Source: Firmicutes bacterium UBA3553 (lineage in GTDB: Bacteria; Bacillota; Clostridia; Tissierellales; Sedimentibacteraceae). Taken from it: a DNA stretch of 64,000 nucleotides. The notes below the pieces were generated by a model that was given only the letters and a program-made list of their open reading frames with translations, searched no databases and was not told the DNA's origin. Both the position numbers and the translations under genes were made by a program. Positions 44,688 to 53,326 of the stretch are shown one piece after another. The stretch is taken from the NCBI GenBank assembly GCA_002381185.1, contig DFOA01000010.1:1-64000 (forward strand), in the 5' to 3' direction. Every line of letters starts with the position of its first letter. Position 1 is the stretch's first letter.

Positions 44688-45557
44688 ATGGGAGCTATAA
44701 TTGGCTCGGTACTTGGAGGAGGTCTGGTAGGGTTATTAGGTTGGCAGCACTTAAGAGCTGATGAGATTGCGAAAAATCTTGACAGAACTTTCAACAATTT
44801 AAATGAGATAATACAAGGTGCTGTGGAGTTGGTTACAAAGCCAATTGATTCCTTATCAGGAATCTGGAGTATAATTACTTCAGTCCATGCAGGCATTCTA
44901 CCAATAGGATACAGTTTGCTGGCGTTATTTTTCCTGCTTGGTCTCATAAACAAATCTATGTCTTTTAGAATAATAAGAATTGAAGATATAGTCAGGCTTT
45001 TAATGAGGCTTATTATAGCAAAGGCTGTTATGGTAAGAAGCTTTGATTTATTGAACATGATATACAATATGTCCATGGAAGCAATATTTTCTGTTGATAT
45101 ATCTGTAGAGTCAATTAGAATTGTCGATACTGCTGCTCTTGCAAATCAAATAAAAGAAATGAATCTCATAGAAAGAATATTGTTTCAGTCGCAATTTACA
45201 CCTATTAGCATAGTAAGCTTTGTTTTAAATATAATGGTATTTGTTATATGCTATGGAAGAATTTTAGAGTTATGTGCATATACTGCTCTTTCACCGATTC
45301 CTATATCAATGTTGAGCAGTGAAGATTACGCCAGTTCTACTAAAAGGTTTTTCCAACACTATGCGGCTGTTTGCTTACAAGGGTTAATCATTGTACTTGT
45401 AGGGATGCTTTTTGGTGGATTGGCAAAGACTTTATTAAGCAATGTTGGAGTAAATTCTGATTTTGGAATTGGAACTTCCATAGCTTTATCTATTATGTTA
45501 ATTCTTGTTCTATCAAAATCTGAAGCTTGGGCAGGAAAAATTACTGGGGTGAATTAA
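44688..45557 (+). CDS. VirB6/TrbL-like membrane protein
   Basis: 289 aa, about six membrane helices with a Gly-rich start (GAIIGSVLGGGLVGLLGWQ). The layout fits the VirB6/TrbL channel subunit of Gram-positive ICEs (CD1107-neighbour type). ATG 44688 follows GGAAGTGATT. Its 3' end is 1 bp before PrgI. A short gap after the Maff2 gene carries an ATGCTGC-type hairpin. Confidence 0.85.
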   Translation: MGAIIGSVLGGGLVGLLGWQHLRADEIAKNLDRTFNNLNEIIQGAVELVTKPIDSLSGIWSIITSVHAGILPIGYSLLALFFLLGLINKSMSFRIIRIEDIVRLLMRLIIAKAVMVRSFDLLNMIYNMSMEAIFSVDISVESIRIVDTAALANQIKEMNLIERILFQSQFTPISIVSFVLNIMVFVICYGRILELCAYTALSPIPISMLSSEDYASSTKRFFQHYAAVCLQGLIIVLVGMLFGGLAKTLLSNVGVNSDFGIGTSIALSIMLILVLSKSEAWAGKITGVN

Positions 45558-45558
45558 A

Positions 45559-45978
45559 ATGATTGAAATAAAAATACCTAAAGAAATAAGAGACTATAAG
45601 GAAGTCATATTTGCAGGACTTAATTTAAGACAAATAATTAGCTTATCCATAGCGTTTGCTATAAATGTACCTTTATATATATTCACAAAACCTTACATAG
45701 GGGACGAAATATCAAGTTGGCTTGTTATGATTACAGGTGTTCCTGTTTTTTTAGTAGGCTTTATTAAGTTCGATGGAATGCCTTTTGAAAAATATTTTCT
45801 AATTATGCTTAGATTCAAATTTCTTGTTCCACGAAAGAGAAGGTATAAAATAGATAACATATATACAATTTTATATCAAGGACAGAGAAAAATGAGAGAA
45901 GAGAGCATTCGATCAAAAAATAATAGGAAAGGAAGGTATCTAAATGTTTTTGAAGCAAAAAAACAGCAAATCAAATAA
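45559..45978 (+). CDS. PrgI-family protein (VirB3-like)
   Basis: 139 aa. It begins with EIKIPKEIRDYKEVIFAGLNLRQ, split as a short soluble part, then two helices (residues about 29-45 and 55-72) with the FDGMPFEKYF turn, as in PrgI of pCF10 and VirB3. A basic tail follows. It overlaps the VirB4 gene by 35 bp in another frame. Confidence 0.9.
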   Translation: MIEIKIPKEIRDYKEVIFAGLNLRQIISLSIAFAINVPLYIFTKPYIGDEISSWLVMITGVPVFLVGFIKFDGMPFEKYFLIMLRFKFLVPRKRRYKIDNIYTILYQGQRKMREESIRSKNNRKGRYLNVFEAKKQQIK

Positions 45979-48289
45979 AAGCAGAAACAAACATATAAGA
46001 ATATTTCCGAAAACTGCACAAAAAACAGTTCCTGTAAAAAATGCATTTGATGACGGAATTATTGAATCCCAAAAAGGTGAATATTCAAAATCTTTTGAGT
46101 TTATCGATATTAATTACCACGCTATAAGGGAAGATGACCAAATTGATACATTTGCAAAATATTGCGAATTTTTAAATTTTTTCAACTCAACAATTAATCT
46201 TCAGATAACTATCAATAATAAGTCCATTAATCAATCTGAATTTGAAAAGAAAATTATGCTTGGTAAAAAAGAGGACAAACTTGATCCATATAGGGATGAA
46301 TATAATGGAATGCTTAAAAAACAGGTTCAAAAAGGTAAAAATGATACTGAAAAAGAAAAATATATTACAATCAGTATTAAGGCAAACGACATAACAGAAG
46401 CAAGAAATATCTTTTCTAGGCTTGAAAATGAAATTACTGGATTGTTCAGGAGTATGGGAAGTTATGCAAAAATACAGCCGATTAACAAAAGGCTTGAAGT
46501 GCTGCATGACATATATAGAAGTGAAAATGCTGGCAATTTTGTTTACAATCCGGAGATGCTAAAAAATGGATTGACAATTAACGATGAAATTGCTCCTGAC
46601 AGCTTTGAATTTAAACGAGATCATATGCTAATAGGAAATAAATATGCAAGGGTGGTATTCTTAAGAAGTTTGCCATCTTTTTTAAATGATCAGTTCTTTA
46701 CGGAGTTGACAGATTTTAGTTTTAACATGATGACAACTATTAACATAAGAGCCATAGAACCGGAAAATGCATTGAAGATGATTAAGAGGCAAATTACTGG
46801 TATGGAATCTAATAAAATCGAATATCAAAGTAAAAGTGTTAAAAACGGTTATCTGGATGCCTTTATTCCTCATGAGTTAAAGAATAATTTGAAGGAAGCT
46901 GAAGATCTTCTTGAAGATGTAATGAACAAGAATCAAAGATTGTTTTTGACAAATGTAGCCATACTGCTCATGAACGGTGACAAGCAGAAGCTTGATGAGC
47001 AGACTGAAACAATAAAGTCAACTGCAAGGAAGTATTTATGTCAAATAGGCACTTTAAATTACCAGCAGGAAGAAGGGCTTAATTCCGTGCTGCCACTAGG
47101 GCAGAATAATCTTTATGTAGACAGATGTCTTACGACTGAAGCGACAGCAGTTTTTATACCTTTTTCAAGCCAGGAGGTTACTCAACCAGGTGGAATGTAT
47201 TATGGATTAAATGCAATATCAAAGAACCTTATTATATTTAATCGTAAAACATTAAAAAATCAGAACGGATTCATTTTAGGAACACCGGGAAGTGGAAAAT
47301 CATTTGCAGCTAAGCGTGAAATGAGTAATGTTTTTTTAAATGCCGGTGATGATGTTTTAATAATTGATCCTGAGAGAGAATATACTAATTTGGTTAGAAA
47401 CTTTGGAGGAGAAGTAATAAAGATATCCTCGGATAGTACAAGCCATATCAATCCAATGGATATGAACATTGAATATTCTGAAGATCCGCTATCATTAAAG
47501 TCAGATTTTCTTTTATCCTTATTCGAAACAGTTATTGGAGGTAAAAACGGCCTTACTGCAAAAGAAAAATCTATTCTTGATAGGTGTGTTAGGTTAACTT
47601 ATCAGGATTATATGCAAAGTTTCAAAAAAGAGTTAACACCTACATTAAAAGATTTTTATGAGGTGCTAAAAAACCAAAAGGAGCCTGAAGCAGAAGGTCT
47701 GGCAACAGCACTTGAATTATATACGGTAGGGAATTTGTCGGTATTTTCAAAGAAAACCAACGTTAATATTAATAACAGGATTACATGTTTTGATATAAAA
47801 GATTTAGGTAAACAGCTTAAATCAATGGGGATGCTCATAACTCTTGATGCTATCTGGAACAGAATAGTTGAAAACAGGAAAAAAGGTAAGCATACATGGA
47901 TATATATTGATGAAATGTATCTACTATTTAACAATGAATATTCAGCAAACTTTTTCTATGAACTATATAAACGTTCAAGAAAGTACGGCGGTGTCGTTAC
48001 TGGTATAACACAAAATGTTGAAGATTTATTGAGATCCGAAACAGCAAGAAGTATGCTTGCAAATTCTGATTTTGTCATGATGCTTAACCAGGCTGCAACA
48101 GACAGGTCAGAGCTTGAAAGGATGTTTAATATTTCTCCTGCTCAGCTGCAGTATATAACTAACTCTGATCCAGGGCATGGGCTATTGTTCACAGGAGGCA
48201 GTATAATACCATTTATTGATGATTTCCCGAAAGATACAAAACTGTATAAGATGATGACAACTAAATTAGAGGAAACAGGTGCTGCATAA
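45944..48289 (+). CDS. virB4: VirB4-type conjugation ATPase
   Basis: 781 aa. Walker A LGTPGSGKS near residues 445-453, Walker B HTWIYIDEMYLLF near 650, DPEREYTNLV near 475 and NVEDLLRSETARSMLANSDF near 690, all standard for VirB4/TraE. It powers assembly and transport of the type IV secretion channel at the membrane. It starts within PrgI and ends by overlapping the next gene by 1 bp, so the transfer genes are tightly coupled. Confidence 0.97.
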   Translation: MFLKQKNSKSNKSRNKHIRIFPKTAQKTVPVKNAFDDGIIESQKGEYSKSFEFIDINYHAIREDDQIDTFAKYCEFLNFFNSTINLQITINNKSINQSEFEKKIMLGKKEDKLDPYRDEYNGMLKKQVQKGKNDTEKEKYITISIKANDITEARNIFSRLENEITGLFRSMGSYAKIQPINKRLEVLHDIYRSENAGNFVYNPEMLKNGLTINDEIAPDSFEFKRDHMLIGNKYARVVFLRSLPSFLNDQFFTELTDFSFNMMTTINIRAIEPENALKMIKRQITGMESNKIEYQSKSVKNGYLDAFIPHELKNNLKEAEDLLEDVMNKNQRLFLTNVAILLMNGDKQKLDEQTETIKSTARKYLCQIGTLNYQQEEGLNSVLPLGQNNLYVDRCLTTEATAVFIPFSSQEVTQPGGMYYGLNAISKNLIIFNRKTLKNQNGFILGTPGSGKSFAAKREMSNVFLNAGDDVLIIDPEREYTNLVRNFGGEVIKISSDSTSHINPMDMNIEYSEDPLSLKSDFLLSLFETVIGGKNGLTAKEKSILDRCVRLTYQDYMQSFKKELTPTLKDFYEVLKNQKEPEAEGLATALELYTVGNLSVFSKKTNVNINNRITCFDIKDLGKQLKSMGMLITLDAIWNRIVENRKKGKHTWIYIDEMYLLFNNEYSANFFYELYKRSRKYGGVVTGITQNVEDLLRSETARSMLANSDFVMMLNQAATDRSELERMFNISPAQLQYITNSDPGHGLLFTGGSIIPFIDDFPKDTKLYKMMTTKLEETGAA

Positions 48290-50295
48290 TGTCTGTGAAG
48301 AGTAAAAAGAATTCTTATAAAGAAAAAGTTAATAGAAAAGGTTCTCGTGCAAAGATAAAATATTTAAATGTTAAAAGACTGAAAGATATTAAGACTAAAA
48401 AAAGTGGAAATATCAAATATGTGTCGAAAAAAATTCATGCTGGAAATGGCAGATATAAAAGCCCCATAGCGTCCAAAGAAATTAATAATCAGAAAGATAA
48501 CCGTACCAGAACACAAACATTACTTGGAAATACTTCTTCAAATGTAAAAGATATATTTAGAGAAAAGGATGATAACAGACAGCCTGATTTGGGAATTCAG
48601 GCTGTCTTATATTCGTCCGATAAAGTTGATGCAGCTGTTGATGTTGTATTCAGTTCAAAAAGAGTTATTCATACGGTAAGAGATGCTAAAAATGTTGCAA
48701 ATACAGTAAGAAAAAAAAGGTACATTGACAAGGCATTGATTAAGAAGTTTGCGGTTAAGAGTACAATGTCCAGATTAAGATCAGCAAAGAATATTAACAT
48801 GCAAATTTCAAGTAGATTTCAATCTGAAGACACGGACTTAGGTATCAGAAGCTTTGCTGAAGCTGAAAATGAAGTAAGAAAAACGTATGATACCGCAATT
48901 GCCATATCTAGTGCTATAAAAACTGTGAATAGCAGGAAAATAAAAGGTAACGAGTATATAAAAAATAAACTATATAATGAAAAAATAAAAAGATCTAATA
49001 GGTATAAAGATACTATCCAAATGTCAAGTTACTCAAATCAAAAAGTAAAAAATGATGTGAGCAAAAAAAGAGCTGCATATCGACCCACTAAGATTAAAAC
49101 CAATAAGGTAACTGTAAATAAAACTATTAAGAGCAGAAAAGTGGCGGTGTTTTCTAAAAATGCTGTGGAAGCGATAAAAAAAGTAGTTATATTTATAATG
49201 CCTGGTAAAAAAGTCATGTTGCTCGTATTAATAGGTGCAGCGTTTGTTTTTCTTATGCTTGGTTCTTCATCCTCCTCTATGATTGCGGCTTTAAGTCAAC
49301 AATACTTTATGACAGGAGATGATATTGCACAAAAATATCAAGAAAAGGTTGAATTTTTAGATAGTAAGCTTGAAAAGGAAATCAGTGAGCTTGCAGATGA
49401 TGACAGATATGATGACGTGGATGTAATTTACATTGGTGATATTCAGGGCATATATACTAACTTTCAGGAAATATTTGCGGCAGCAGCAGTAAAGTATGAG
49501 CAAGATTTGACTTTTTCAGCCAAGGAGGAATCTTTTGTCGAGGAAATATATGAAAAATTGTATAGTATAGAAGTATCTTCTGAAATATACCAGGTGACTG
49601 ATAGCAATGGTGAAGAGGTTGATAGGAAAAGAAAAATAATAACCATATATTCCTATGACATGGAAAGTGTAATGAGTAAATTGGGATTTGATGATGAACA
49701 AAAGTCCTGGACAAGGCGTCTTGTCTCAGGATTTGGTGAACAGTTTCCGGAGTTTGCCCAACAATACGGTGAATTGACAGAGGAAGAAATAAGAGAATTA
49801 ATGAAGAATGCTCCAAAACTGTCTAGTTCAAGGCAGCAGAAATTGTATGATACAGCATTAAGTATTGTTGGAAAAGTCAAATATTTCTGGGGTGGAAAAA
49901 GTGCTGCCGGTTGGAATGATGATTGGGGTAAGAAAACTAAAGTGACTGCAGAGGGCAGCGATACAACAGGAACATACAGGCCATTTGGATTGGATTGTTC
50001 AGGATACGTAGATTGGGTGTATAAGACTGCTGGAATTGGCACTATGTTATCTGGAGGAGGCACGGCATATCAATTCGGTCAATCATATCCTGTCAAGGTT
50101 GATGATCTCCAAGTTGGAGATCTGGCATTTTTGCAAATGCCAAATTCATCCGGAATTAATCATGTTGGAATCTATATTGGCAAGGATAAAGATAACAATA
50201 ACCTGTATGCTCACTGTGAATGGGGAACAGGTGTTACTATAAATAGTTTTAAAGGATTTAAATATTTCAGGAGAGTAGTAAATTTTGAGGAGTGA
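48289..50295 (+). CDS. NlpC/P60 cell-wall hydrolase of the transfer system
   Basis: 668 aa. A long basic cytoplasmic region (to about 300) is followed by one membrane helix (VMLLVLIGAAFVFLML near 306) and a surface part. The C-terminal NlpC/P60 domain has Cys570 (GLDCSGYVDW), His625 (INHVGIYIG) and a late HCEW, the catalytic set of peptidoglycan endopeptidases. It opens the donor wall for the transfer channel, as the CD1107-like proteins do. The very long basic N-terminal part is notable. Confidence 0.9.
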   Translation: MSVKSKKNSYKEKVNRKGSRAKIKYLNVKRLKDIKTKKSGNIKYVSKKIHAGNGRYKSPIASKEINNQKDNRTRTQTLLGNTSSNVKDIFREKDDNRQPDLGIQAVLYSSDKVDAAVDVVFSSKRVIHTVRDAKNVANTVRKKRYIDKALIKKFAVKSTMSRLRSAKNINMQISSRFQSEDTDLGIRSFAEAENEVRKTYDTAIAISSAIKTVNSRKIKGNEYIKNKLYNEKIKRSNRYKDTIQMSSYSNQKVKNDVSKKRAAYRPTKIKTNKVTVNKTIKSRKVAVFSKNAVEAIKKVVIFIMPGKKVMLLVLIGAAFVFLMLGSSSSSMIAALSQQYFMTGDDIAQKYQEKVEFLDSKLEKEISELADDDRYDDVDVIYIGDIQGIYTNFQEIFAAAAVKYEQDLTFSAKEESFVEEIYEKLYSIEVSSEIYQVTDSNGEEVDRKRKIITIYSYDMESVMSKLGFDDEQKSWTRRLVSGFGEQFPEFAQQYGELTEEEIRELMKNAPKLSSSRQQKLYDTALSIVGKVKYFWGGKSAAGWNDDWGKKTKVTAEGSDTTGTYRPFGLDCSGYVDWVYKTAGIGTMLSGGGTAYQFGQSYPVKVDDLQVGDLAFLQMPNSSGINHVGIYIGKDKDNNNLYAHCEWGTGVTINSFKGFKYFRRVVNFEE

Positions 50296-50299
50296 TCAA

Positions 50300-50539
50300 A
50301 TGACTTTATATGATAAGTTGGAGAAAGAAAAACAGGTACTTGAAAAATTTATTCAAAAAAGAGATGAGCTGAACAAAAAAATCGAACAGTCAAATGCTAA
50401 AATTAAGTTAATTGAGGAGGACATAGAAAACATTGAAATGAAAACAACGGTTAAAGTGATTAAGAGTAAAGGATATACAATATCAGATGTGAGGGAAGCA
50501 ATTACATCCGGAGTATTGGATGATGTCTTAAAAAGATGA
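50300..50539 (+). CDS. DUF4315-like small coiled-coil protein
   Basis: 79 aa, coiled coil (residues 3-48, heptads around LEKFIQKRDELNKKIEQSNA) and a short C-terminal helix (YTISDVREAITSG). This is the usual gene behind the NlpC/P60 gene in Tn1549-like elements. ATG 50300 follows GGAGTGATC. Role unknown. Confidence 0.8.
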   Translation: MTLYDKLEKEKQVLEKFIQKRDELNKKIEQSNAKIKLIEEDIENIEMKTTVKVIKSKGYTISDVREAITSGVLDDVLKR

Positions 50540-50598
50540 AACTAATTTAGCTAAGATTTCAATTAAAATGAATAAAACATCTTAAGTTTCATACAATA

Positions 50599-50632
50599 TA
50601 TTATGTACATAATTGACATTGTGCACATAATA
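50599..50632 (+). promoter_or_regulatory. Operator and -35 region of the Phd/HicA-like operon
   Basis: A perfect inverted repeat TATTATGT (50599-50606), 18 bases, ACATAATA (50625-50632) brackets TTGACA (50613-50618). This is a likely site where the antitoxin represses its own operon. Confidence 0.6.
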
Positions 50633-50663
50633 TGATAGGATGGAGAACAAGGAGATGAGGAAG

Positions 50664-51089
50664 ATGATAACTATGAATGCTACAGATGTAAGAAGAGATT
50701 GGAGTCTGGTTATAGATAATGCGGTACGTGAAAAACCACAATTTTTCAAAAGAACAAGAGATTATATGATGCTTTCGGATATTAATTTTCTTGAAGACTT
50801 ACTTGCTGCATATAAGTTTACTGCGGAGAAAATTGTTGAAGATGACGGATCGGTTACTTTATCGCTAAATGAAATAGACCTAGTTGAGAATGCTGATTCT
50901 GAGAATGAAGCAAAGCTTAAGTTGGCGGAGTCAATTCTTGAATATGCACAAGATTACTACAAGGAATTTAATTATTGGAGTTCTTCGCCCAACAGGAAGG
51001 TACATATTCCATATGTATTTAAGGCTCTTGTTTTAGAAGATATAAATAAAATAGGAGACCTAATAGAATGCCGAAATGGAAAGAATTAA
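50664..51089 (+). CDS. Phd-like antitoxin
   Basis: 141 aa. The N-terminal part (MNATDVRRDWSLVIDNAVREKPQFFKRTRDYMMLSD) follows the Phd/YefM pattern of DNA-binding antitoxins, with a longer acidic C-terminal helical region. ATG 50664 follows AAGGAG at 9 bp. It overlaps the next small gene by 22 bp, a typical antitoxin-then-toxin layout. It should bind the operator upstream and block the toxin. Confidence 0.72.
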   Translation: MITMNATDVRRDWSLVIDNAVREKPQFFKRTRDYMMLSDINFLEDLLAAYKFTAEKIVEDDGSVTLSLNEIDLVENADSENEAKLKLAESILEYAQDYYKEFNYWSSSPNRKVHIPYVFKALVLEDINKIGDLIECRNGKN

Positions 51090-51286
51090 AAAGGTTCTGC
51101 GAAAATGACGGTTGGGAGCTGTACAAGGATACAGATCATTATTATTTCAGAAAAAAAGACGTAGACGGAACAACAAGGAAAACTAAAGTATCCAAAGGTA
51201 GCGGTGAGATTAAAAGCGGGTTGTGGCAAGTAATCTTAAAGAAGCAGTTACAAGTTACAAAAGAATATTTTAATGAAAAAATATAA
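51068..51286 (+). CDS. HicA-like toxin
   Basis: 72 aa. KELKRFCENDGWELYKDTDHYYFRKK resembles HicA mRNA interferases, where a His in a small double-stranded RNA-binding-like fold is catalytic (here H25 or so); the C-terminal SKGSGEIKSGLWQVILKKQL keeps the HicA-type ending. The pairing with a Phd-like antitoxin instead of HicB is unusual. A terminator follows the stop. Confidence 0.7.
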   Translation: MPKWKELKRFCENDGWELYKDTDHYYFRKKDVDGTTRKTKVSKGSGEIKSGLWQVILKKQLQVTKEYFNEKI

Positions 51287-51314
51287 AAGGCACTCAATTG
51301 TAGGGTGCTTTTTA
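51286..51314 (+). terminator. Terminator of the toxin-antitoxin operon
   Basis: AAAGGCACTC and GGGTGCTTT form a ten-pair stem (with two G-T pairs), followed by T. Confidence 0.75.
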
Positions 51315-51337
51315 CTATTTAAATAGGAGGACTTAAA

Positions 51338-51784
51338 ATGAATAGTGTTGTATTAATAGGAAGATTAGCCCGAGATCCTGAATTAAGATTTATACCTTCT
51401 TCAGGAATGGCTGTCGCTAGATTTACATTAGCCGTAGATAAAGAATTATTTGGAGAAAAGAAACAACAAGCTATTAGTCAAGGTAAACCAACAGCAGATT
51501 TCATAAGTATAACTGTTTTTGGTAAACAGGCCGAAAATTGTGCCAACTATCTTGCAAAAGGAAGTCAGTGCGCTATACATGGTAGGATTTCAACCGGAAG
51601 CTATACTACACATACAGGCGAAAAAAGGTATACAACAGATATTATAGCGGATAGAGTAGAATTTATTGGTGGTAATAAAAATAATGAATCACATAATAAT
51701 GGCGTGCATCCAGATACCACCTTCTTTGACAATTTGCCTGACGATAATTTTACTCCGGCAGATGATGAGGATATACCATTCTAG
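51338..51784 (+). CDS. ssb: Single-stranded DNA-binding protein
   Basis: 148 aa. OB-fold start MNSVVLIGRLARDPELRF, then FTLAVDKELF, FISITVFGKQAENCANYL and RISTGSYTTHTGEKRYTTDI, and the acidic tip DDEDIPF that recruits partner proteins. It coats the transferred strand or serves ICE replication. AGGAGG precedes the ATG; it stands alone between two terminators. Confidence 0.96.
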   Translation: MNSVVLIGRLARDPELRFIPSSGMAVARFTLAVDKELFGEKKQQAISQGKPTADFISITVFGKQAENCANYLAKGSQCAIHGRISTGSYTTHTGEKRYTTDIIADRVEFIGGNKNNESHNNGVHPDTTFFDNLPDDNFTPADDEDIPF

Positions 51785-51808
51785 AAATTAGCATACATGA
51801 CAACATGG

Positions 51809-51836
51809 GGCATTCGTTTAATACGGATGCCTTTTT
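51809..51836 (+). terminator. Terminator of ssb
   Basis: GGCATTCGT and ACGGATGCC form a stem with one mismatch, followed by TTTTT. Confidence 0.75.
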
Positions 51837-51849
51837 ATTGCATAAAAAA

Positions 51850-51878
51850 GTAACTGCTCATATGCGGTGAGCAGTTAC
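51850..51878 (-). terminator. Perfect hairpin behind ssb, oriented as a minus-strand terminator
   Basis: GTAACTGCTCA (51850-51860), seven-base loop, TGAGCAGTTAC (51868-51878). On the minus strand it is followed by a run of six T; on the plus strand it has none. No minus-strand gene ends here, so another role is possible. Confidence 0.5.
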
Positions 51879-51980
51879 GGACAAAATGCAATTACAATAT
51901 TGTTGTCAAATTATAGCCATGATATCACATAAAATTTATAAATGCAATATTAAAATAATGTTTTTTAAACGGAGGATAAG

Positions 51981-53012
51981 ATGACAACAACAATTACAAT
52001 GTCAAATTATATATTTAGCACTAATACAGATGTATACAGTAAGTTAGTATATGCAGCTATCAAGAAATTTTCTAATAATGAAGGGAGGTGCTTTCCGGCC
52101 AGAAATACATTGGCCCAACTATGCAAAGTTTCACTTTCTACACTTAGGAAAGCAATTAATAGCCTTGTAGAAGCAAAAGTATTGGAAAAGGAATTTAGAT
52201 ATAGAGAAAATAGAAGCCAGACTTCAAATCTTTATACCTTGTCACCTTTTATGATATCCGGAGATTCTTATTTTAAGGTGAGAGCGGATATATTTGAGCT
52301 TGACATGAGTGAAAAAGAAACAATTGTATATATGTATTTATGTGCATGCAGCAATAAGGATAATGAATGTTATCCGTCCATTAGACAGATTGCTGAAGCC
52401 TGCGGAATAGGACAGACAAGCGTTAAAGCTGCAATAAAAGGATTGATAGAAAAGAATTTCATTAATAAAATCAACCAATTTCGTGAAGATGGAGGAAAGA
52501 GAAATAATTTATATAAAATAGTATCAGCAGATCAGGATGTAGGATCTACAGAAAATAATATTGAACCAAGACCAATTTTTGAAGGTGCAGATCATGAAGT
52601 TCAAGAAAGTGAGCGCGAACAAAAAGAAATATTTATTAATACGGAAATTGAGACTGAAGAGCTGGAAATAACAGAAGTTATTTATGAGTCAAACATTGAT
52701 GATGAATCAGGCATTAATAATAATATATCTCTGCTTGAAAAAACGAAAGACAAATTGAAGCGCAATATGCGAGGCGATATTTTCGATTTTAAGCTATCGA
52801 AAAACAGCATAATGGTATATTTGTATATAAGTACATGTAATGAGCTTAAAATAGGAAAATTCCCGTCATATAAACAAATTGCTCAATATTGTAAAATCAG
52901 TAGGTCAAAAGTTAATAAAGCAATATTAGAATTGAAAAATCACGGACTATTAATACATGGTGAAACAGCAAATACCATAGTCATTACAGAACCTCCACCA
53001 TGGACAATATAG
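51981..53012 (+). CDS. Triple winged-helix DNA-binding protein
   Basis: 343 aa. Three HTH_36-type winged-helix units: residues about 1-85 (CFPARNTLAQLCKVSLSTL), 95-190 (CYPSIRQIAEACGIGQTSV) and 255-340 (KFPSYKQIAQYCKISRSKV), joined by an acidic linker around 190-250. This design fits a replication initiator or a regulator of ICE genes. GGAGG lies ahead of the ATG. Its 3' end and downstream DNA recur, diverged, at 56.2 kb. Confidence 0.75.
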   Translation: MTTTITMSNYIFSTNTDVYSKLVYAAIKKFSNNEGRCFPARNTLAQLCKVSLSTLRKAINSLVEAKVLEKEFRYRENRSQTSNLYTLSPFMISGDSYFKVRADIFELDMSEKETIVYMYLCACSNKDNECYPSIRQIAEACGIGQTSVKAAIKGLIEKNFINKINQFREDGGKRNNLYKIVSADQDVGSTENNIEPRPIFEGADHEVQESEREQKEIFINTEIETEELEITEVIYESNIDDESGINNNISLLEKTKDKLKRNMRGDIFDFKLSKNSIMVYLYISTCNELKIGKFPSYKQIAQYCKISRSKVNKAILELKNHGLLIHGETANTIVITEPPPWTI

Positions 53013-53204
53013 AACCGCTCCCATGGGCGACAAAAGCTAACCCTTAACTATAACCAATAATTAATTTTAACTATAAATAATAAAATAATGCTTACTGAAA
53101 AGAAAAATGTATATAGGTGAATAAGAATACATTTGTATATTAACTTATAGTCGGATTTTGGTGGCTGACGGTCGTTATGGAGCGTTTTTTCTTCAGAAAG
53201 CAAG
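52992..53204. repeat. Long imperfect direct repeat, copy 1, with inverted-repeat ends inside
   Basis: About 210 bp matching 56164-56375. It includes the last codons of the triple winged-helix gene. Inside lies a unit of about 114 bp (53089-53202) whose ends TGCTTACTGAAAAGAAAA and TTTTTTCTTCAGAAAGCA are imperfect inverted repeats. This fills the gene-free stretch ahead of the polymerase gene. Confidence 0.7.
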
Positions 53205-53260
53205 TACAGCAATTTCGATAAATATATATAAAAATTTCCAAAAATAACACAAAAATTATG

Positions 53261-53311
53261 TTTACAAAAAACTAAAAAATGATATACTAATCCTAAACGA
53301 ACATATGTTTG
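53261..53311 (+). promoter_or_regulatory. Promoter and SOS (LexA) box of the Y-family polymerase
   Basis: TTTACA (53261-53266), 16 bp, TATACT (53283-53288); CGAACATATGTTTG at 53298-53311 fits the Gram-positive LexA consensus CGAACRNRYGTTYG exactly and lies over the start of transcription. Confidence 0.88.
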
Positions 53312-53326
53312 TTTGCGGAGGAGATT

